Below, piece after piece: positions 9,368-19,308 of a DNA stretch of 64,000 nt. Both the position numbers and the translations under genes were made by a program. Where the stretch lies: positions 1-64,000 of the forward strand of contig NZ_JAIOUV010000001.1 in assembly GCF_019931145.1 (NCBI RefSeq), read 5' to 3'. The DNA comes from Marinicella meishanensis (GTDB taxonomy: Bacteria > Pseudomonadota > Gammaproteobacteria > Xanthomonadales > Marinicellaceae). The notes beneath the pieces were generated by a model that was given only the letters and a program-made list of their open reading frames with translations, ran no database searches and had not been told where the DNA came from. The stretch's first letter is position 1. Each line of letters starts with the position of its first letter.

Positions 9368-9976
9368 TCAATTGATCTTCCAGACCCCGCTGTTGATCCA
9401 TTGGCATAACGATCTTTCCAGTTCTGTTGCCGTGTGAGACAGCTGCAGCATTTTCAGGTTGATGTGTACATTTTCTTGACCGTTTTTATGCAGTATCAAG
9501 AGCAGTTCCAGCGGATCACCCCGCCCTTTGTGAACCACATGGAGCCGGCGGATGCGTGACTTATCAATCAGGCAGATCTGTGACATCGAATGCAGTAACA
9601 AGCCATCCTCTAGCACAAACAGCCCGTGCCGATAACGGCCAGCTTTGAACAGTCTGCGACGAAACAGTTTCCAATAAAAGGAACGCCATGTCTTGTAGGC
9701 CCCAAATAAACAGGCCGCCACCAACAAGGCATTGAAGGCGATGATTGATCCTTGCATTAACTGGGCATGATCAGCAGTCAGCCACTGATCAATCAGCCCA
9801 TATGAAATACCCAACACACCTGTTGCAAACACCAGCACCCAAAACACCACCCAAATCAGTTCGATGACAGAAAAATCCACGCTGGGAAGAAACACATCGT
9901 TTTCAAGCAATGGTTGTTCAGGATCAATGAACCGATACAGTGCTTGGTCAATTTTTTTCGCGGACTGCCATTCCAT
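9368..9976 (-). CDS. Two-TM membrane protein, unknown
   Basis: 202 aa. Two hydrophobic segments around residues 37-60 and 76-98 are followed by a basic stretch (FRRRLFKAGRYRHG) and a beta-rich cytoplasmic tail of about 90 residues that alternates hydrophobic strands, reminiscent of a bacterial PH-like domain. No catalytic motif. Orphan between secreted protein genes. The start has no strong ribosome site. Confidence 0.6.
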   Translation of the reverse strand: MEWQSAKKIDQALYRFIDPEQPLLENDVFLPSVDFSVIELIWVVFWVLVFATGVLGISYGLIDQWLTADHAQLMQGSIIAFNALLVAACLFGAYKTWRSFYWKLFRRRLFKAGRYRHGLFVLEDGLLLHSMSQICLIDKSRIRRLHVVHKGRGDPLELLLILHKNGQENVHINLKMLQLSHTATELERSLCQWINSGVWKIN

Positions 9977-10466
9977 CGATGATCATGTTGTTTTTTTTAC
10001 CTGTGGAAAGTTTTATCACGTTTCTGGGCTTGATTAAGAAAAAGGTTTTTATCTGCGGGGTTATTTCTGCGGGGTCATATATGAACACCTCGACAGATTC
10101 AATTGAAAACTAGCTTTAAACCAATGGGGTCAGAAACATTGATTTTCGATGAATCAATCCAAACTTCCCCAATTGCCCCCCCCTTCCAATCAATCTCCCC
10201 ACACTCCCTTGTAAGAAATCATTGACAGGCGTTTAAGAAATTTGCCATATCTGTGAATCCATATTTAGTACACGATGGTACAGATCAAGGGAATAAAGGG
10301 TTTGTGTTAATGAATTGCTGAGTGGGTTGAAGTTTTTCTTATATAACCATTAATTCCATACTTTGGCTCCTTTCTTTGACCGCATCGACAGGCGGCAGCG
10401 GTATCGAAACCCCAATGGTTGCCTTGATTGATGTTCAATTATTTGGCAATTATTGGGAGAATTCAC
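9977..10466. other. Intergenic region upstream of the CLCA-like gene
   Basis: No gene is seen. The region carries one dispersed repeat copy (ATGGGGTCAGAAACATTGA near 10124) and a TTGACA box at 10224-10229 with a weak CCATAT at 17-bp spacing, a possible promoter for the gene at 10467. TTGATTAAGAAAA at about 10029 recurs near 13602. Confidence 0.35.
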
Positions 10467-13400
10467 ATGAAAAACTTACATTTAACCTGGATGGCTTGGG
10501 GCCTCAGTCTGATTGCTTGTCTGAGCCAATTGGCTTATGCCGGGGGCGGGTCGATTGATGAAACAACGGGGATCATGGATTTTGAGCTCCACTACCGGTA
10601 CGTCCCCACGCAGGCACAAATCGACAGCTTAAAAGAGCAAACGCGCTTGGCCGCGGATCAAATTTGTGATGTGACTGACGGTCAGATCCGCTTTGGCGAA
10701 GTCAAGATCACCGGGGGCGCAATGAGTGAAGCCAAAGGGGACATTTGGCTGTTGCCTCAAACCGGCCGCAGCGCGGTGTCTTTTTATCTCAACGGCGACA
10801 ATTTAGGGGCGGATGGACGCCATGTGAATTTGTATTCAGATGACGTGATCGGTCGCATCATTGCCCATGAACTGGGGCACCATGCGTTTGGCATTGGCGA
10901 TGAGTATGCCGAAGAAGACCGTTGTATTGGCAAGAATTTCAAAACCACTGCGGATCCGGCTGACACGTCATTCCTTAAAGATGAAGCCGGTAACAGTTCA
11001 ATCATGCATGGTTCCAGCTGGACCGAACTGTCGGTCGATGACAACCACGATCTCAATCGAGGGGTTTTGCCCTATTACATGTGCGGCCGCATGACCACCA
11101 ATGACGACGGTGATTTGGTTTACAAAGCCACGGTGGATCCGGACCTGGCTGTGGGCGCTTTTGATGACAGCAGTTTTGCCACGGCGAAAGCAAGCAGTGT
11201 GGTGGTGACCAAATTCAACGTGATGGACAGCTTGTCGACCAATCACCTCATTTACGCCTATGTGGTGAAGACCGACGATCATGAATGGGATGTCCACTTT
11301 GCCATCGATGATGGTGCGTTTGATGGGGGCACGGCTGGCGATTACCGAGACCTGGGTACCGCCCAAATTGTGATGAGCGGCACCGAGGATGACAAAGACC
11401 GCTTTCCATTGGCGTCGGTAACACCGGCTGATTTCACCCTGGAGCTGGCAAACTTGGCCAATGGGGCCGATGACCTGTCAGTGCCCATCGCCTTTGGTGA
11501 TGTGGATGAGGTGAATGGTTTTCATGAAAACCCCAAAATCTGTATCGATGACGGTGCGGGTAACTGCATTCCCCGTTGGGATCCCGTGACGGAGCGTTAT
11601 GAACTGACCCAACAAACAGCGATACACAACAAGTCTGATTGGGCGACCTTGAAAGCCAATTACCCCTTTGTGACGGTGCCAGCCGGTACCCCGGTGGAAG
11701 CCCAACCCGGTAACTGTCGGGCCGAGTTGACCTTCGACGAAAAGATCGTTGGCTCAGATCAGGTGATCTTGTTCATAGATCGATCAGGCAGCATGGATGC
11801 GCCCATCCGCGAAGATGCCGAAGAAACCCGCTTGGATTTTGCCAAAGCAGCGGCCAGGGCCTTCATTGATTTGCAGGCCGGCATGGGCGTGGATGTGGGG
11901 CTGATTTCTTTCAATGAAACCTCTGAACTGGAACGGCCCATGCTGTTGTTGGAAGCCGCTGATGCGGATCCATTCAAAACCAAAGTGGATGACTTGGTGC
12001 ATGGCGGCAACACCGGCATTGGTACGGCCTTACAAAGCTCGGTCACTGAATTCCAGAGGGCGGCTTTGATCGCTGAAGAAAACGGTCTTGATGTGCGTTC
12101 AAGAACTGCTTTCTTGCTGTCTGACGGTGAAAACAATCGCGGTGAAGACCCCGAGGTGGTCGCCGACAGGCTGCGTGATATGGGCGTGCAAATTTTTTCC
12201 ATCCCGGTCGGTGATGGCGCGGATCGCGAGCTGTTAAGTGGCTTGGCCCAAGAAACCGATGGCGAAATGCTGGATGCGCCTGACGGCGATGAACTGCCCC
12301 CGATCTATGCCGAATTGTTTGCGCGGTATCGCGGAGAAAGCTTGACCCTGTCTCGTCAGGAATCTTTTGTCGAGCCGTTCAAGCGCGACAAACAAACCAC
12401 CCATTCGGTGGCCGCCTTTGGGGACAACGCGTTTGTCACTTCGGGCACCACAGCCACCAATGGGGCCACCAATCCGCCTAACAACAGTCCCTATGTTGAT
12501 TCATTTGATTTTCTGGTGGAAACGTCGGCAGAACGACTGAACATTTTTCTGTCGGGTCGCAATGATGACATGGACACCTGGGACATCATCTTCCGGCTGA
12601 CCTCACCCAGCGGACAGACTTATTCCAGTGACAACAGCACCCTCATCACCACCGACAAGTATTACTCGATCGTGCGCTTACCCACCCCTGAGGCGGGCCT
12701 TTGGCGCATTGAAGTGGCCTCAGGCAACAACCTGCCGCAGTGGTCTTTTGTCCAAGCCCATGTGGAGAATTTTGCCCCCGATCTGTATGTGGATGCCTTA
12801 CCCAACGTCACAACGGACACCAGCCAGCCGACCCTGATCACCCTGGAAACCAGCTATTTCACCACACTGGATGAAAACGTTGATTACCAAGGCTATGTGC
12901 TGCGTCCAGATGGCATCAAGAGCCCGCTGACATTCACCACCCACTTCATCACCGGCACCGTCTCAGCCCACTTCGATGACTATGCCGGACGCGGTATTTA
13001 TGAAGCGGTGGTGACCGCCACGGTTGATGAGGATGTTCGCAAACTGGATGGCGAGTCCATATTTGGCGATCCCGCCGCTGACTTGGACGATGTGGCTGAA
13101 TTTACACGAACCGATCGCTCGGCCTTCTTTGTCGATGTCGCTGAGTTGCCCCCTTGTTACAGCGCAGATTGCGATGGCGATGGCATTCCAAACCACATAG
13201 AGGGCGGTGACCACGTGGATACCGACGGGGATGGTTTACCGGATTATCGCGATGACGATGCCGACGGTGATGACGTGCCCGATGCCAGAGAAGGGGTTGT
13301 TGACACCGACAACGACGGCAAACCCAACTTCCAGGATGTCGATTCAGACAACGACGGCATTCTCGATGGCGATGACAAAGAGCTCAATGACCCCCATGGT

Positions 13401-13487
13401 TGTTGCATCAAACAACTGTGGGTGTTGATCATCATCGCCCTGTTGCTGTTCTTAATCCTGATCATCCTGTTGCGGCGCAGGAAGTAG
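10467..13487 (+). CDS. CLCA-like zincin/vWA surface protein with TSP3 repeats and C-terminal anchor
   Basis: 1006 aa. ATG 10467 is preferred to 10428: it has GGGAG upstream and starts a signal peptide (LSLIACLSQLAYA). Order of parts: a zincin-like domain with HELGHHAFGIGDEYAEE near residue 134; a von Willebrand A domain with a complete MIDAS start (DRSGS near 438) and SDGENN; beta-sandwich regions; a calcium-binding thrombospondin type-3 segment (about 900-975, DxDxDG repeats); then a membrane helix and RRRK. HExxH followed by GxxDEY ahead of a vWA domain is the layout of animal CLCA proteins, which are self-cleaving metalloproteases. Likely exported and anchored by its C-terminus. A strong hairpin follows. 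Confidence 0.85.
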   Translation: MKNLHLTWMAWGLSLIACLSQLAYAGGGSIDETTGIMDFELHYRYVPTQAQIDSLKEQTRLAADQICDVTDGQIRFGEVKITGGAMSEAKGDIWLLPQTGRSAVSFYLNGDNLGADGRHVNLYSDDVIGRIIAHELGHHAFGIGDEYAEEDRCIGKNFKTTADPADTSFLKDEAGNSSIMHGSSWTELSVDDNHDLNRGVLPYYMCGRMTTNDDGDLVYKATVDPDLAVGAFDDSSFATAKASSVVVTKFNVMDSLSTNHLIYAYVVKTDDHEWDVHFAIDDGAFDGGTAGDYRDLGTAQIVMSGTEDDKDRFPLASVTPADFTLELANLANGADDLSVPIAFGDVDEVNGFHENPKICIDDGAGNCIPRWDPVTERYELTQQTAIHNKSDWATLKANYPFVTVPAGTPVEAQPGNCRAELTFDEKIVGSDQVILFIDRSGSMDAPIREDAEETRLDFAKAAARAFIDLQAGMGVDVGLISFNETSELERPMLLLEAADADPFKTKVDDLVHGGNTGIGTALQSSVTEFQRAALIAEENGLDVRSRTAFLLSDGENNRGEDPEVVADRLRDMGVQIFSIPVGDGADRELLSGLAQETDGEMLDAPDGDELPPIYAELFARYRGESLTLSRQESFVEPFKRDKQTTHSVAAFGDNAFVTSGTTATNGATNPPNNSPYVDSFDFLVETSAERLNIFLSGRNDDMDTWDIIFRLTSPSGQTYSSDNSTLITTDKYYSIVRLPTPEAGLWRIEVASGNNLPQWSFVQAHVENFAPDLYVDALPNVTTDTSQPTLITLETSYFTTLDENVDYQGYVLRPDGIKSPLTFTTHFITGTVSAHFDDYAGRGIYEAVVTATVDEDVRKLDGESIFGDPAADLDDVAEFTRTDRSAFFVDVAELPPCYSADCDGDGIPNHIEGGDHVDTDGDGLPDYRDDDADGDDVPDAREGVVDTDNDGKPNFQDVDSDNDGILDGDDKELNDPHGCCIKQLWVLIIIALLLFLILIILLRRRK

Positions 13488-13507
13488 GATTGGTCTTGTT
13501 TAATGAC

Positions 13508-13540
13508 GGCAGAAGTTCAGCACCGCGCTGAACTTCTGCC
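13508..13540 (+). terminator. Strong hairpin after the CLCA-like gene
   Basis: A perfect 14-bp stem, 13508-13521 with 13527-13540, around a 5-nt loop, 20 bp after the stop codon. There is no long U-run, so it may stabilise the mRNA end or terminate weakly. Confidence 0.6.
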
Positions 13541-13655
13541 TGAATATCAAGGGGCCAGAATTGATTTTTGAGTCGTGAGTTTTGCCCGTCCTTGAGCGAC
13601 TTGATTAAGAAAACAGAACCATCCCAGAGAAAGGGGTGGAAATGACTTGCGGGGT

Positions 13656-13880
13656 TTAATCCTTGCTTTTTTCTTGATCCAAACTGCCTATGATTCGTTC
13701 AACTCGATTCATTCGGTCTTTTTTTGCCTTTTGAACGGCCATGTGATTGATCACGCCAGCTGCGCCAAAACCCAATATGGCAGGCCAGCCATGATCAATT
13801 TTGAATGATAATCCAATACCCATCAGAACCAGGAAGATGGGTAAAACGATGTTGAAAAAGAGCATTGTGATGGTCTTCAT
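13656..13880 (-). CDS. Small membrane protein
   Basis: 74 aa from ATG 13880 (AAGGA upstream). A TTG eight codons earlier lacks a ribosome site. Two hydrophobic segments (LFFNIVLPIFLVLMGIGLSF, and a Gly/Ala-rich one) precede a basic, charged C-terminal tail that should face the cytoplasm. No family recognised. Confidence 0.55.
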   Translation of the reverse strand: MKTITMLFFNIVLPIFLVLMGIGLSFKIDHGWPAILGFGAAGVINHMAVQKAKKDRMNRVERIIGSLDQEKSKD

Positions 13881-14041
13881 GTGACTGAATTCCTTGATTT
13901 TCAAAGCCTGAGTTTTTGGACATGCTTTGGGCTCTCAATCACGCTCTGTGCAAAACCCGTTGGTGCCACTGCATCATCATTGGGGTCAGCGTCATTGATA
14001 GAAAATGATGTTTCCAGTTACTTTGACCCGTTTGATTAAAA

Positions 14042-14140
14042 TTGTATCATCACTTTGATCGTCACAATATAGATGCAATTGGTATGGTGAACATTTATCA
14101 ATTAATAGGGCAATTTTACTGCCATAAAGTGATGATACAA
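14042..14140 (-). ncRNA. Paired-end 3' element of TonB receptor gene 1
   Basis: A perfect 15-bp inverted repeat, TTGTATCATCACTTT (14042-14056) and AAAGTGATGATACAA (14126-14140), encloses ATATAGATGCAATT (14067-14080) and CAATTAATAG (14099-14108). The same arrangement lies at 48953-49053 behind the paralogous receptor gene, at the same distance from its stop codon and with compensatory changes in the arms. Probably a structured 3' UTR or small RNA read on the minus strand. Confidence 0.6.
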
Positions 14141-14153
14141 ACCGGGTTTCAGG

Positions 14154-14185
14154 ACGCTGCTGCCTCGTTCATTTAGCAGCAGCGT
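14154..14185 (-). terminator. Hairpin after TonB receptor gene 1
   Basis: ACGCTGCTGC (14154-14163) pairs with GCAGCAGCGT (14176-14185), 10 bp, 27 bp beyond the stop codon. There is no U-run; it sits between the gene and the paired-end element, as in copy 2. Confidence 0.55.
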
Positions 14186-14212
14186 ACTGGTTGCTTATTT
14201 ACCTCACACCCA

Positions 14213-16804
14213 TCAGAAAGTCTGGGTGTAGCGGAAGTAAGTGATGCGACCATAACCATCATACAGGTTGAAGTCGTAGTCTCTGTTTCCTACGGCGCCG
14301 CGTCCAACTGGTGGGAATTTCTCACCGGCGTTACGCACACCGACGGTGAAACGACCATCCCATGGGGCGTGGTAATTCACTTGGACATCATGGGTGGTCC
14401 AAGAGGGTGCCGATGGATTGACGGCATCTGCATCCTGGGCGCCGATGTAATTGATGTTATAAGCGAATGACCAATCACCATAAGAATATTGATTGGACAA
14501 GATCGCACGCTGTTCAGGCAATCCTGGGGTTTTAACCAATTCTGGACCACCATCGACTGAGAAGTCCAGGATGTGCGACAACTGGAATTGAGTGGTCATG
14601 TTGCCGCCCAGAACTTCGTAGTTGAATCGCGCATTCAAATCCAAACCTGAAGTTTCCACTTCACCGTCATTACCGAAACCAGTGAAACACTGAATGATGC
14701 TGCCAGACGGTGCACGTTGACAGAACAGACCTGGAGGGTTCGGTAAATTATTGATTTCATTGTTAACAATGGTTTGGGCCGTGAATTGTCTGATCCGGTT
14801 AGAGATCTCGATGTTGTAGTAATCCAAGGTGAAGTTGAACCAATCAACTGGCTCGTATGCCATGCCAACGGACCACTGGTCTGAATCTTCAGGCTGGAGT
14901 AAAGCGTTGGCCTGTTGGAAGTCATTGATCTGTAAGGTACAGTTGGATGGCTGGCCTTGGGCCACACACGATTGCGGATCACGAACATTGGTGGCAGAAA
15001 ATGTGGTCTGCTGGGTCAAGATGTCCAAAGTGGGTGCGCGGAAACCTTGGCCGTAAGAAGCACGCAGCGTCAAGTTATCCATTGGTTGGTAACGAACAGA
15101 CAGCTTGGGTGCAAAGTTGTCACCGAAATCTGAGTAGTCATCGTAACGACCCGCCAAGTTCACTTCCAAGTTGTCCATGAATGGGAACAAAGCCTCGAAG
15201 TACACAGCGGTCACATCACGGGTACCCGCTGCAGAATTACCTGCTGATCCACCGACTTGACCTGCTGAAGACTGTGGGTCATAAATATCAGCATATTTCT
15301 CTTGTCTGTGCTCTGCACCCAAGTAAATTGAAGCTGGGCCACCGTCCATGTCAAACATGTCAAACGCCACCGAACCGAACAGCTCGTCTTGGTCGAAACG
15401 GGCATCTCGGAAGATGGTGATTCTCATTTGATTCAAAATATTGGCTGGATTGTTGTATGGATCAGCCAAATTGTAAGCACCTGATTCAATCAAGTTGGCC
15501 GCCGCTGAACGCAACAAATAGTTACGACCGACGATTGACGTTCTGTTGTCCGTGTGACGCAAACCCAATTCAACTTCAGCGTTGCCAATTTGACCGGTGG
15601 TACCGACCAAGAAATCAAGCACTTGATTGGTAACGGTGTCATCTCGATTACCCAAGGCATCGAATCGGTGCCACCAGTTAACCGCTTGTGGATCCAGACC
15701 CAAAGATGGGTCATACAACGGGCTGTTGGGGTTGGTTGGGTTATTCGGGCTGTTCGGTGTCAACGGTGTTGAGAAGAATGATGAGTCTGGCACTGGCGCG
15801 TATCGACCAAATGACTCTGCTTGAGAAAACGTGGTATTGGCCCAAATTTCCCAAGTGTCATTGACCTCATGGGTGGCTTTGGCATAGAACGATTTGTTCT
15901 CTGAAGACGCTTCGTCAGCAGACACCAAAGTGAAGTCATAGGCACAACGCGTTCCGTTGGGCGAGTTGACATTGGGGGTGGTGAAGAAACCGGTACCTGG
16001 GAAATCACAACCCGTGATGAATGAAGTCCAATCGTTGTTGTCGATACCATTGGTGATGGTGGTGAAGCTGTTACCGAAAACTGAAGCACCGGGAATTCTC
16101 CAAGGCACATCTCGTTGGAAGATGATTTCACGGTCATTCCATGATACACCGGCCAATAAGCTGGAACGGTCAGAAGAGGCACCAAAGACGATTGAACCTT
16201 CTTCACGCTCACCGCCGTTTGCTGGGATAGAAACCTCAGCAGCACCTAACATGATTTCAGCACCTTGGTAATCGTCACGGGTGATCACGTTGATCACACC
16301 ACCGATCGCATCAGAACCATAAATCGCAGAGGCGCCATCAGTCAATACCTCAATTCGCTCAATCGCGCCCATCGGTAAGGTGCTCAAGTTTTGTGATGAC
16401 CCGGTTGATGGTGAAACCGGCAGACGGCGGTTGTCGATCAGCACCAATGTACGACCAGCACCCAAAGCCCGCAAAGACACCGTTGAGTCACCTTGTGCTG
16501 AACTGCCAGACTGAGGTCTGAAAGAACCGGCACTGTTGAATGTTAAGTTACGAATAAAATCAGCGGCATTAGACTCACCACTGAGTTCAATTTGTTCACG
16601 GGTGATGACGGTGATGGGCAGTGCACCTTCGACGTCTGAGCGTTTAATGCGCGAACCTGTGACAGTGATTTTACCTTGTTCCTCGACAGAATCATCATCA
16701 CTGTCTTGTGCCAGTGCAACGGTTCCTAACGCAGAAGAAGCGATAAAACCTGTCAACAATGCTTTTTGCACAGCATCTGTAATGGGGTTACGTTTTATGT
16801 TCAT
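14213..16804 (-). CDS. TonB-dependent outer-membrane receptor, copy 1
   Basis: 863 aa with ribosome site GGAG. A signal peptide of about 32 residues ends in ALAQ and is followed by an acidic linker and the plug domain: the TonB-box-like ITVTGSRI, then LIDNRRLPVSP and ASAIYGSDAIGGVINVIT, all classical. The rest is a 22-strand-type barrel ending in the aromatic C-terminus YTQTF. The protein is very similar over its whole length to the receptor at 49125. No siderophore or sugar partner genes adjoin, so the substrate is unknown; the plug pattern is that of the large oar-like/catecholate-annotated group often tied to peptide or carbohydrate uptake. A membrane AraC regulator lies upstream on the same strand. 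Confidence 0.93.
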   Translation of the reverse strand: MNIKRNPITDAVQKALLTGFIASSALGTVALAQDSDDDSVEEQGKITVTGSRIKRSDVEGALPITVITREQIELSGESNAADFIRNLTFNSAGSFRPQSGSSAQGDSTVSLRALGAGRTLVLIDNRRLPVSPSTGSSQNLSTLPMGAIERIEVLTDGASAIYGSDAIGGVINVITRDDYQGAEIMLGAAEVSIPANGGEREEGSIVFGASSDRSSLLAGVSWNDREIIFQRDVPWRIPGASVFGNSFTTITNGIDNNDWTSFITGCDFPGTGFFTTPNVNSPNGTRCAYDFTLVSADEASSENKSFYAKATHEVNDTWEIWANTTFSQAESFGRYAPVPDSSFFSTPLTPNSPNNPTNPNSPLYDPSLGLDPQAVNWWHRFDALGNRDDTVTNQVLDFLVGTTGQIGNAEVELGLRHTDNRTSIVGRNYLLRSAAANLIESGAYNLADPYNNPANILNQMRITIFRDARFDQDELFGSVAFDMFDMDGGPASIYLGAEHRQEKYADIYDPQSSAGQVGGSAGNSAAGTRDVTAVYFEALFPFMDNLEVNLAGRYDDYSDFGDNFAPKLSVRYQPMDNLTLRASYGQGFRAPTLDILTQQTTFSATNVRDPQSCVAQGQPSNCTLQINDFQQANALLQPEDSDQWSVGMAYEPVDWFNFTLDYYNIEISNRIRQFTAQTIVNNEINNLPNPPGLFCQRAPSGSIIQCFTGFGNDGEVETSGLDLNARFNYEVLGGNMTTQFQLSHILDFSVDGGPELVKTPGLPEQRAILSNQYSYGDWSFAYNINYIGAQDADAVNPSAPSWTTHDVQVNYHAPWDGRFTVGVRNAGEKFPPVGRGAVGNRDYDFNLYDGYGRITYFRYTQTF

Positions 16805-17225
16805 TTATGTGTTCTCCAAATAAATATCATTCATCAACACCTGCCAATTAATTGCATTCAACATGATGGTGACAAAATCCAAAACTTCATCAGTAGCAGC
16901 CATTTTGAATGCGAGCCAAATTCGATTGGTGCTCAATCATTCAAAATACATCGCTACAGCATCTATATAGGTAAGCATGAATAGAATGGGTGCTTGGTAC
17001 TGACGAACCAATCAGGCTCAAAGTACTACACATTACATACTAAGATTTTCATACTATGCAAGGAATATTAAATCATTCGTAGATAATAATCCACTCAATT
17101 TGCTAATTTTGCGTTAATTTTTTATAAATATGCTGTTGATAAAAATACAATGCAGGTGTTGTGATGCCGCGTGGCGACTTATGAAACTGCCATTGAATGC
17201 TGTCTGCCTGATGTATCAAGTCAGA
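16805..17225. other. AT-rich intergenic region with receptor promoter
   Basis: No gene supported. It holds the 5' region of the receptor gene (GGAGAACACATAA before its ATG) and an AT-rich stretch at 17035-17130 suited to promoter or regulator binding. I cannot assign boxes with confidence. Confidence 0.4.
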
Positions 17226-18353
17226 TCATCGAGGGTGGTTATTCATAAAGGCTTTCGGCGTTTGACCGGTGCTGTTTTTGAAGACCCGATAAAAACTGGC
17301 TTCAGAATTAAAACCAGACTCCAATGCCAAGGACAAAATGGATGCTTTGTTTTCAGGGTTGGTGAGTTTGATTTTGATGTCTTCAATGCGGTAGTCATTA
17401 ATTAATTCTCGGAAGCTTTTGTTGAGTCGTTCATTGATCACATGTGACAAGACAGATGGGCTGACGGAAAGGCGTTTGGCCACTTGACGAATGTTCAAAC
17501 CAGGATCCAAATAGATTTTTTTCTCATTCAATAAAACCAGCAATTCAGTGGTCAACATTTGGGCCTTCTCAGCCGTGACTTTGAGGCTTTCTTGGGTATT
17601 TTGTGAATGATAAATTTGCTCCAGATCCGGCTGTTGTTGTCGGTAAGCCATGAATCCCAGATAGTAAGTCACTGCCGCCTGATAAATGAAATACAGCTTC
17701 CAATGAATTTGTGTTTCTTGGTCTATTAAACTCAATCGACTGAGGAACATGTTGACCACAAGCCAAATGATCAACACACCACTCAAAAACAAAATATTCC
17801 GCAACCAATGCAAGGTGGGATAGGCACTGTCAGCGGTGTTGTTTTTGACTTGCTGTTGGAAATGGCTGAATTTTTGGTAACCAAAATACAAATAGGTCAG
17901 GATGGATGCCACAATCAACCAATCCTCTATCTCCTTAATGGATCCATAGTGAAAACGATTGGCAAACAAGTCTTTGGCGTTGACTGTTGGTAACTCATAA
18001 GAACCAAAGAACAACCACAAAGCATACATTTCAGCCATGGCAAAAGGCACAAAATGCAGCAAGTATTTTGGCCGCCATTTGAAATCTTTTTCCGTCAGTG
18101 CCAACAAATACAAATAAAACAACGGCGCTGTGGCCAACTCAAAAGCATTGGGTAAATACCTGAAGGCCTGCATGTTAGACATGCCGTTGTAGTTCATGAT
18201 GATTTTCAGAAAAAGCAAACAAAAGGTCAAAATAGCCAGCGCCAAAAAGACATGACTGGGGCTTTCCTTGTGGGTGATCAGCAACAAAATGACAGCCACA
18301 ACGCCCTGCGTGATTCCAATAAGCAGCAATAAATCGAACAGCGAAAAAGTCAT
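17226..18353 (-). CDS. Membrane-anchored AraC-family regulator
   Basis: 375 aa. The first 230 residues contain six or seven hydrophobic segments (from LLLLIGITQGVVAVILLLI to VTYYLGFMAY). A linker leads to a C-terminal double helix-turn-helix of the AraC type, residues 275-372, with the hallmark second-HTH text ALESGFNSEASFYRVFKNSTG and QTPKAF. Regulators of this build sense something at the membrane and act on DNA directly. The gene points toward TonB receptor 1, suggesting that it controls the receptor; this is inferred from position only. Confidence 0.88.
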   Translation of the reverse strand: MTFSLFDLLLLIGITQGVVAVILLLITHKESPSHVFLALAILTFCLLFLKIIMNYNGMSNMQAFRYLPNAFELATAPLFYLYLLALTEKDFKWRPKYLLHFVPFAMAEMYALWLFFGSYELPTVNAKDLFANRFHYGSIKEIEDWLIVASILTYLYFGYQKFSHFQQQVKNNTADSAYPTLHWLRNILFLSGVLIIWLVVNMFLSRLSLIDQETQIHWKLYFIYQAAVTYYLGFMAYRQQQPDLEQIYHSQNTQESLKVTAEKAQMLTTELLVLLNEKKIYLDPGLNIRQVAKRLSVSPSVLSHVINERLNKSFRELINDYRIEDIKIKLTNPENKASILSLALESGFNSEASFYRVFKNSTGQTPKAFMNNHPR

Positions 18354-18529
18354 GACTCAAATTCTATTGGCATAGATGATGCAAAACAAGGTGGGTGATT
18401 ATGCGGCAACACGCCGCACAATCAACACCAGAGTCGATCATTTTAGGCAAAGAATACTCTCAAAAGAGCTTTTAAGAGGTTTTCTGATCATGAAATCATT
18501 ACATTGCGTTTATTTATCGGAACAAACTG

Positions 18530-19285
18530 ATGCTTAATTTGATTGCCAACAAAACCCTTTTAATCACAGCTGTTGGTGCCCTAGTGGCTACTTTTGTGCT
18601 GAATCAATTTTTTGATTTTCGACTGGTCAATGCCATGATTGTGATGCATGTGATTCTTGGCTCCCTGGCATTCATTGTGGGGGCACCTGCCTTGTTGGCC
18701 AAAAAAGGCAGTCCATTACATGTCATATCAGGCCAAATCTTTTTCTGGTTAATGACCTATTCTGCTGCATTCACCCTGGTGGTGTCGGTGATGCCGTTTC
18801 ACATCAGCCCATCGATGTTTCAAATCAGCGTGATGACTTTGTATTTCCTGATTGGTGGTGTTCGCAGCCTGTCATACAGAAACGGGAATCACAGTTTGAT
18901 GGTCGATAAGGGCATGGTTTACATGCTGATTGTTGTCAGTGTTTATTTGTTTTTACACCCTGTTTTTGTGTATGGGGAATTGAGCCCCTTACGAACGGTA
19001 TTTGGTGCGGTTGCCTTGTTGTTTGGCTTGATTGACTTATGGATTTTCCATCAACCCGAAAAACTCAAGAGGTTTTGGTTGTTCAGCCACCTGGCAAAAA
19101 TGCTGGCCGGTTACGCCACTGCTGTCACTGGATTTTTTGTCGCGCAGGACATATTGGGAGGTTATTACAACTGGTTCACACCCACCGTCATTTGCTTGGC
19201 ATACATTTATTTCTGGGCGCTTAAATTAAAAGTTTTTCAAGGCAAAACCCAAAGTCCAGCAAAAAAACACACCGTTTCTTATTAA
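18530..19285 (+). CDS. Multi-TM membrane protein (DUF2306-like)
   Basis: 251 aa with about seven hydrophobic segments. HVILGSLAFIVGAPALL, followed by a short basic loop and HVISGQIFFW, resembles the conserved His-containing helices of DUF2306-type membrane proteins; a relative is encoded at 41401-42234. Divergent from the AraC regulator, so it may be one of its targets. It ends 23 bp before the TPR protein gene and probably shares its transcript. Biochemical role unknown. Confidence 0.7.
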   Translation: MLNLIANKTLLITAVGALVATFVLNQFFDFRLVNAMIVMHVILGSLAFIVGAPALLAKKGSPLHVISGQIFFWLMTYSAAFTLVVSVMPFHISPSMFQISVMTLYFLIGGVRSLSYRNGNHSLMVDKGMVYMLIVVSVYLFLHPVFVYGELSPLRTVFGAVALLFGLIDLWIFHQPEKLKRFWLFSHLAKMLAGYATAVTGFFVAQDILGGYYNWFTPTVICLAYIYFWALKLKVFQGKTQSPAKKHTVSY

Positions 19286-19308
19286 CTTATATTCAAGGAA
19301 TCACCGTT

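Noticed and set aside
14042-14140. MITE-type transposable element
   Set aside because: The inner sequence and spacing are shared with the paralogous receptor's 3' flank, so the element belongs to the gene unit and was not inserted.
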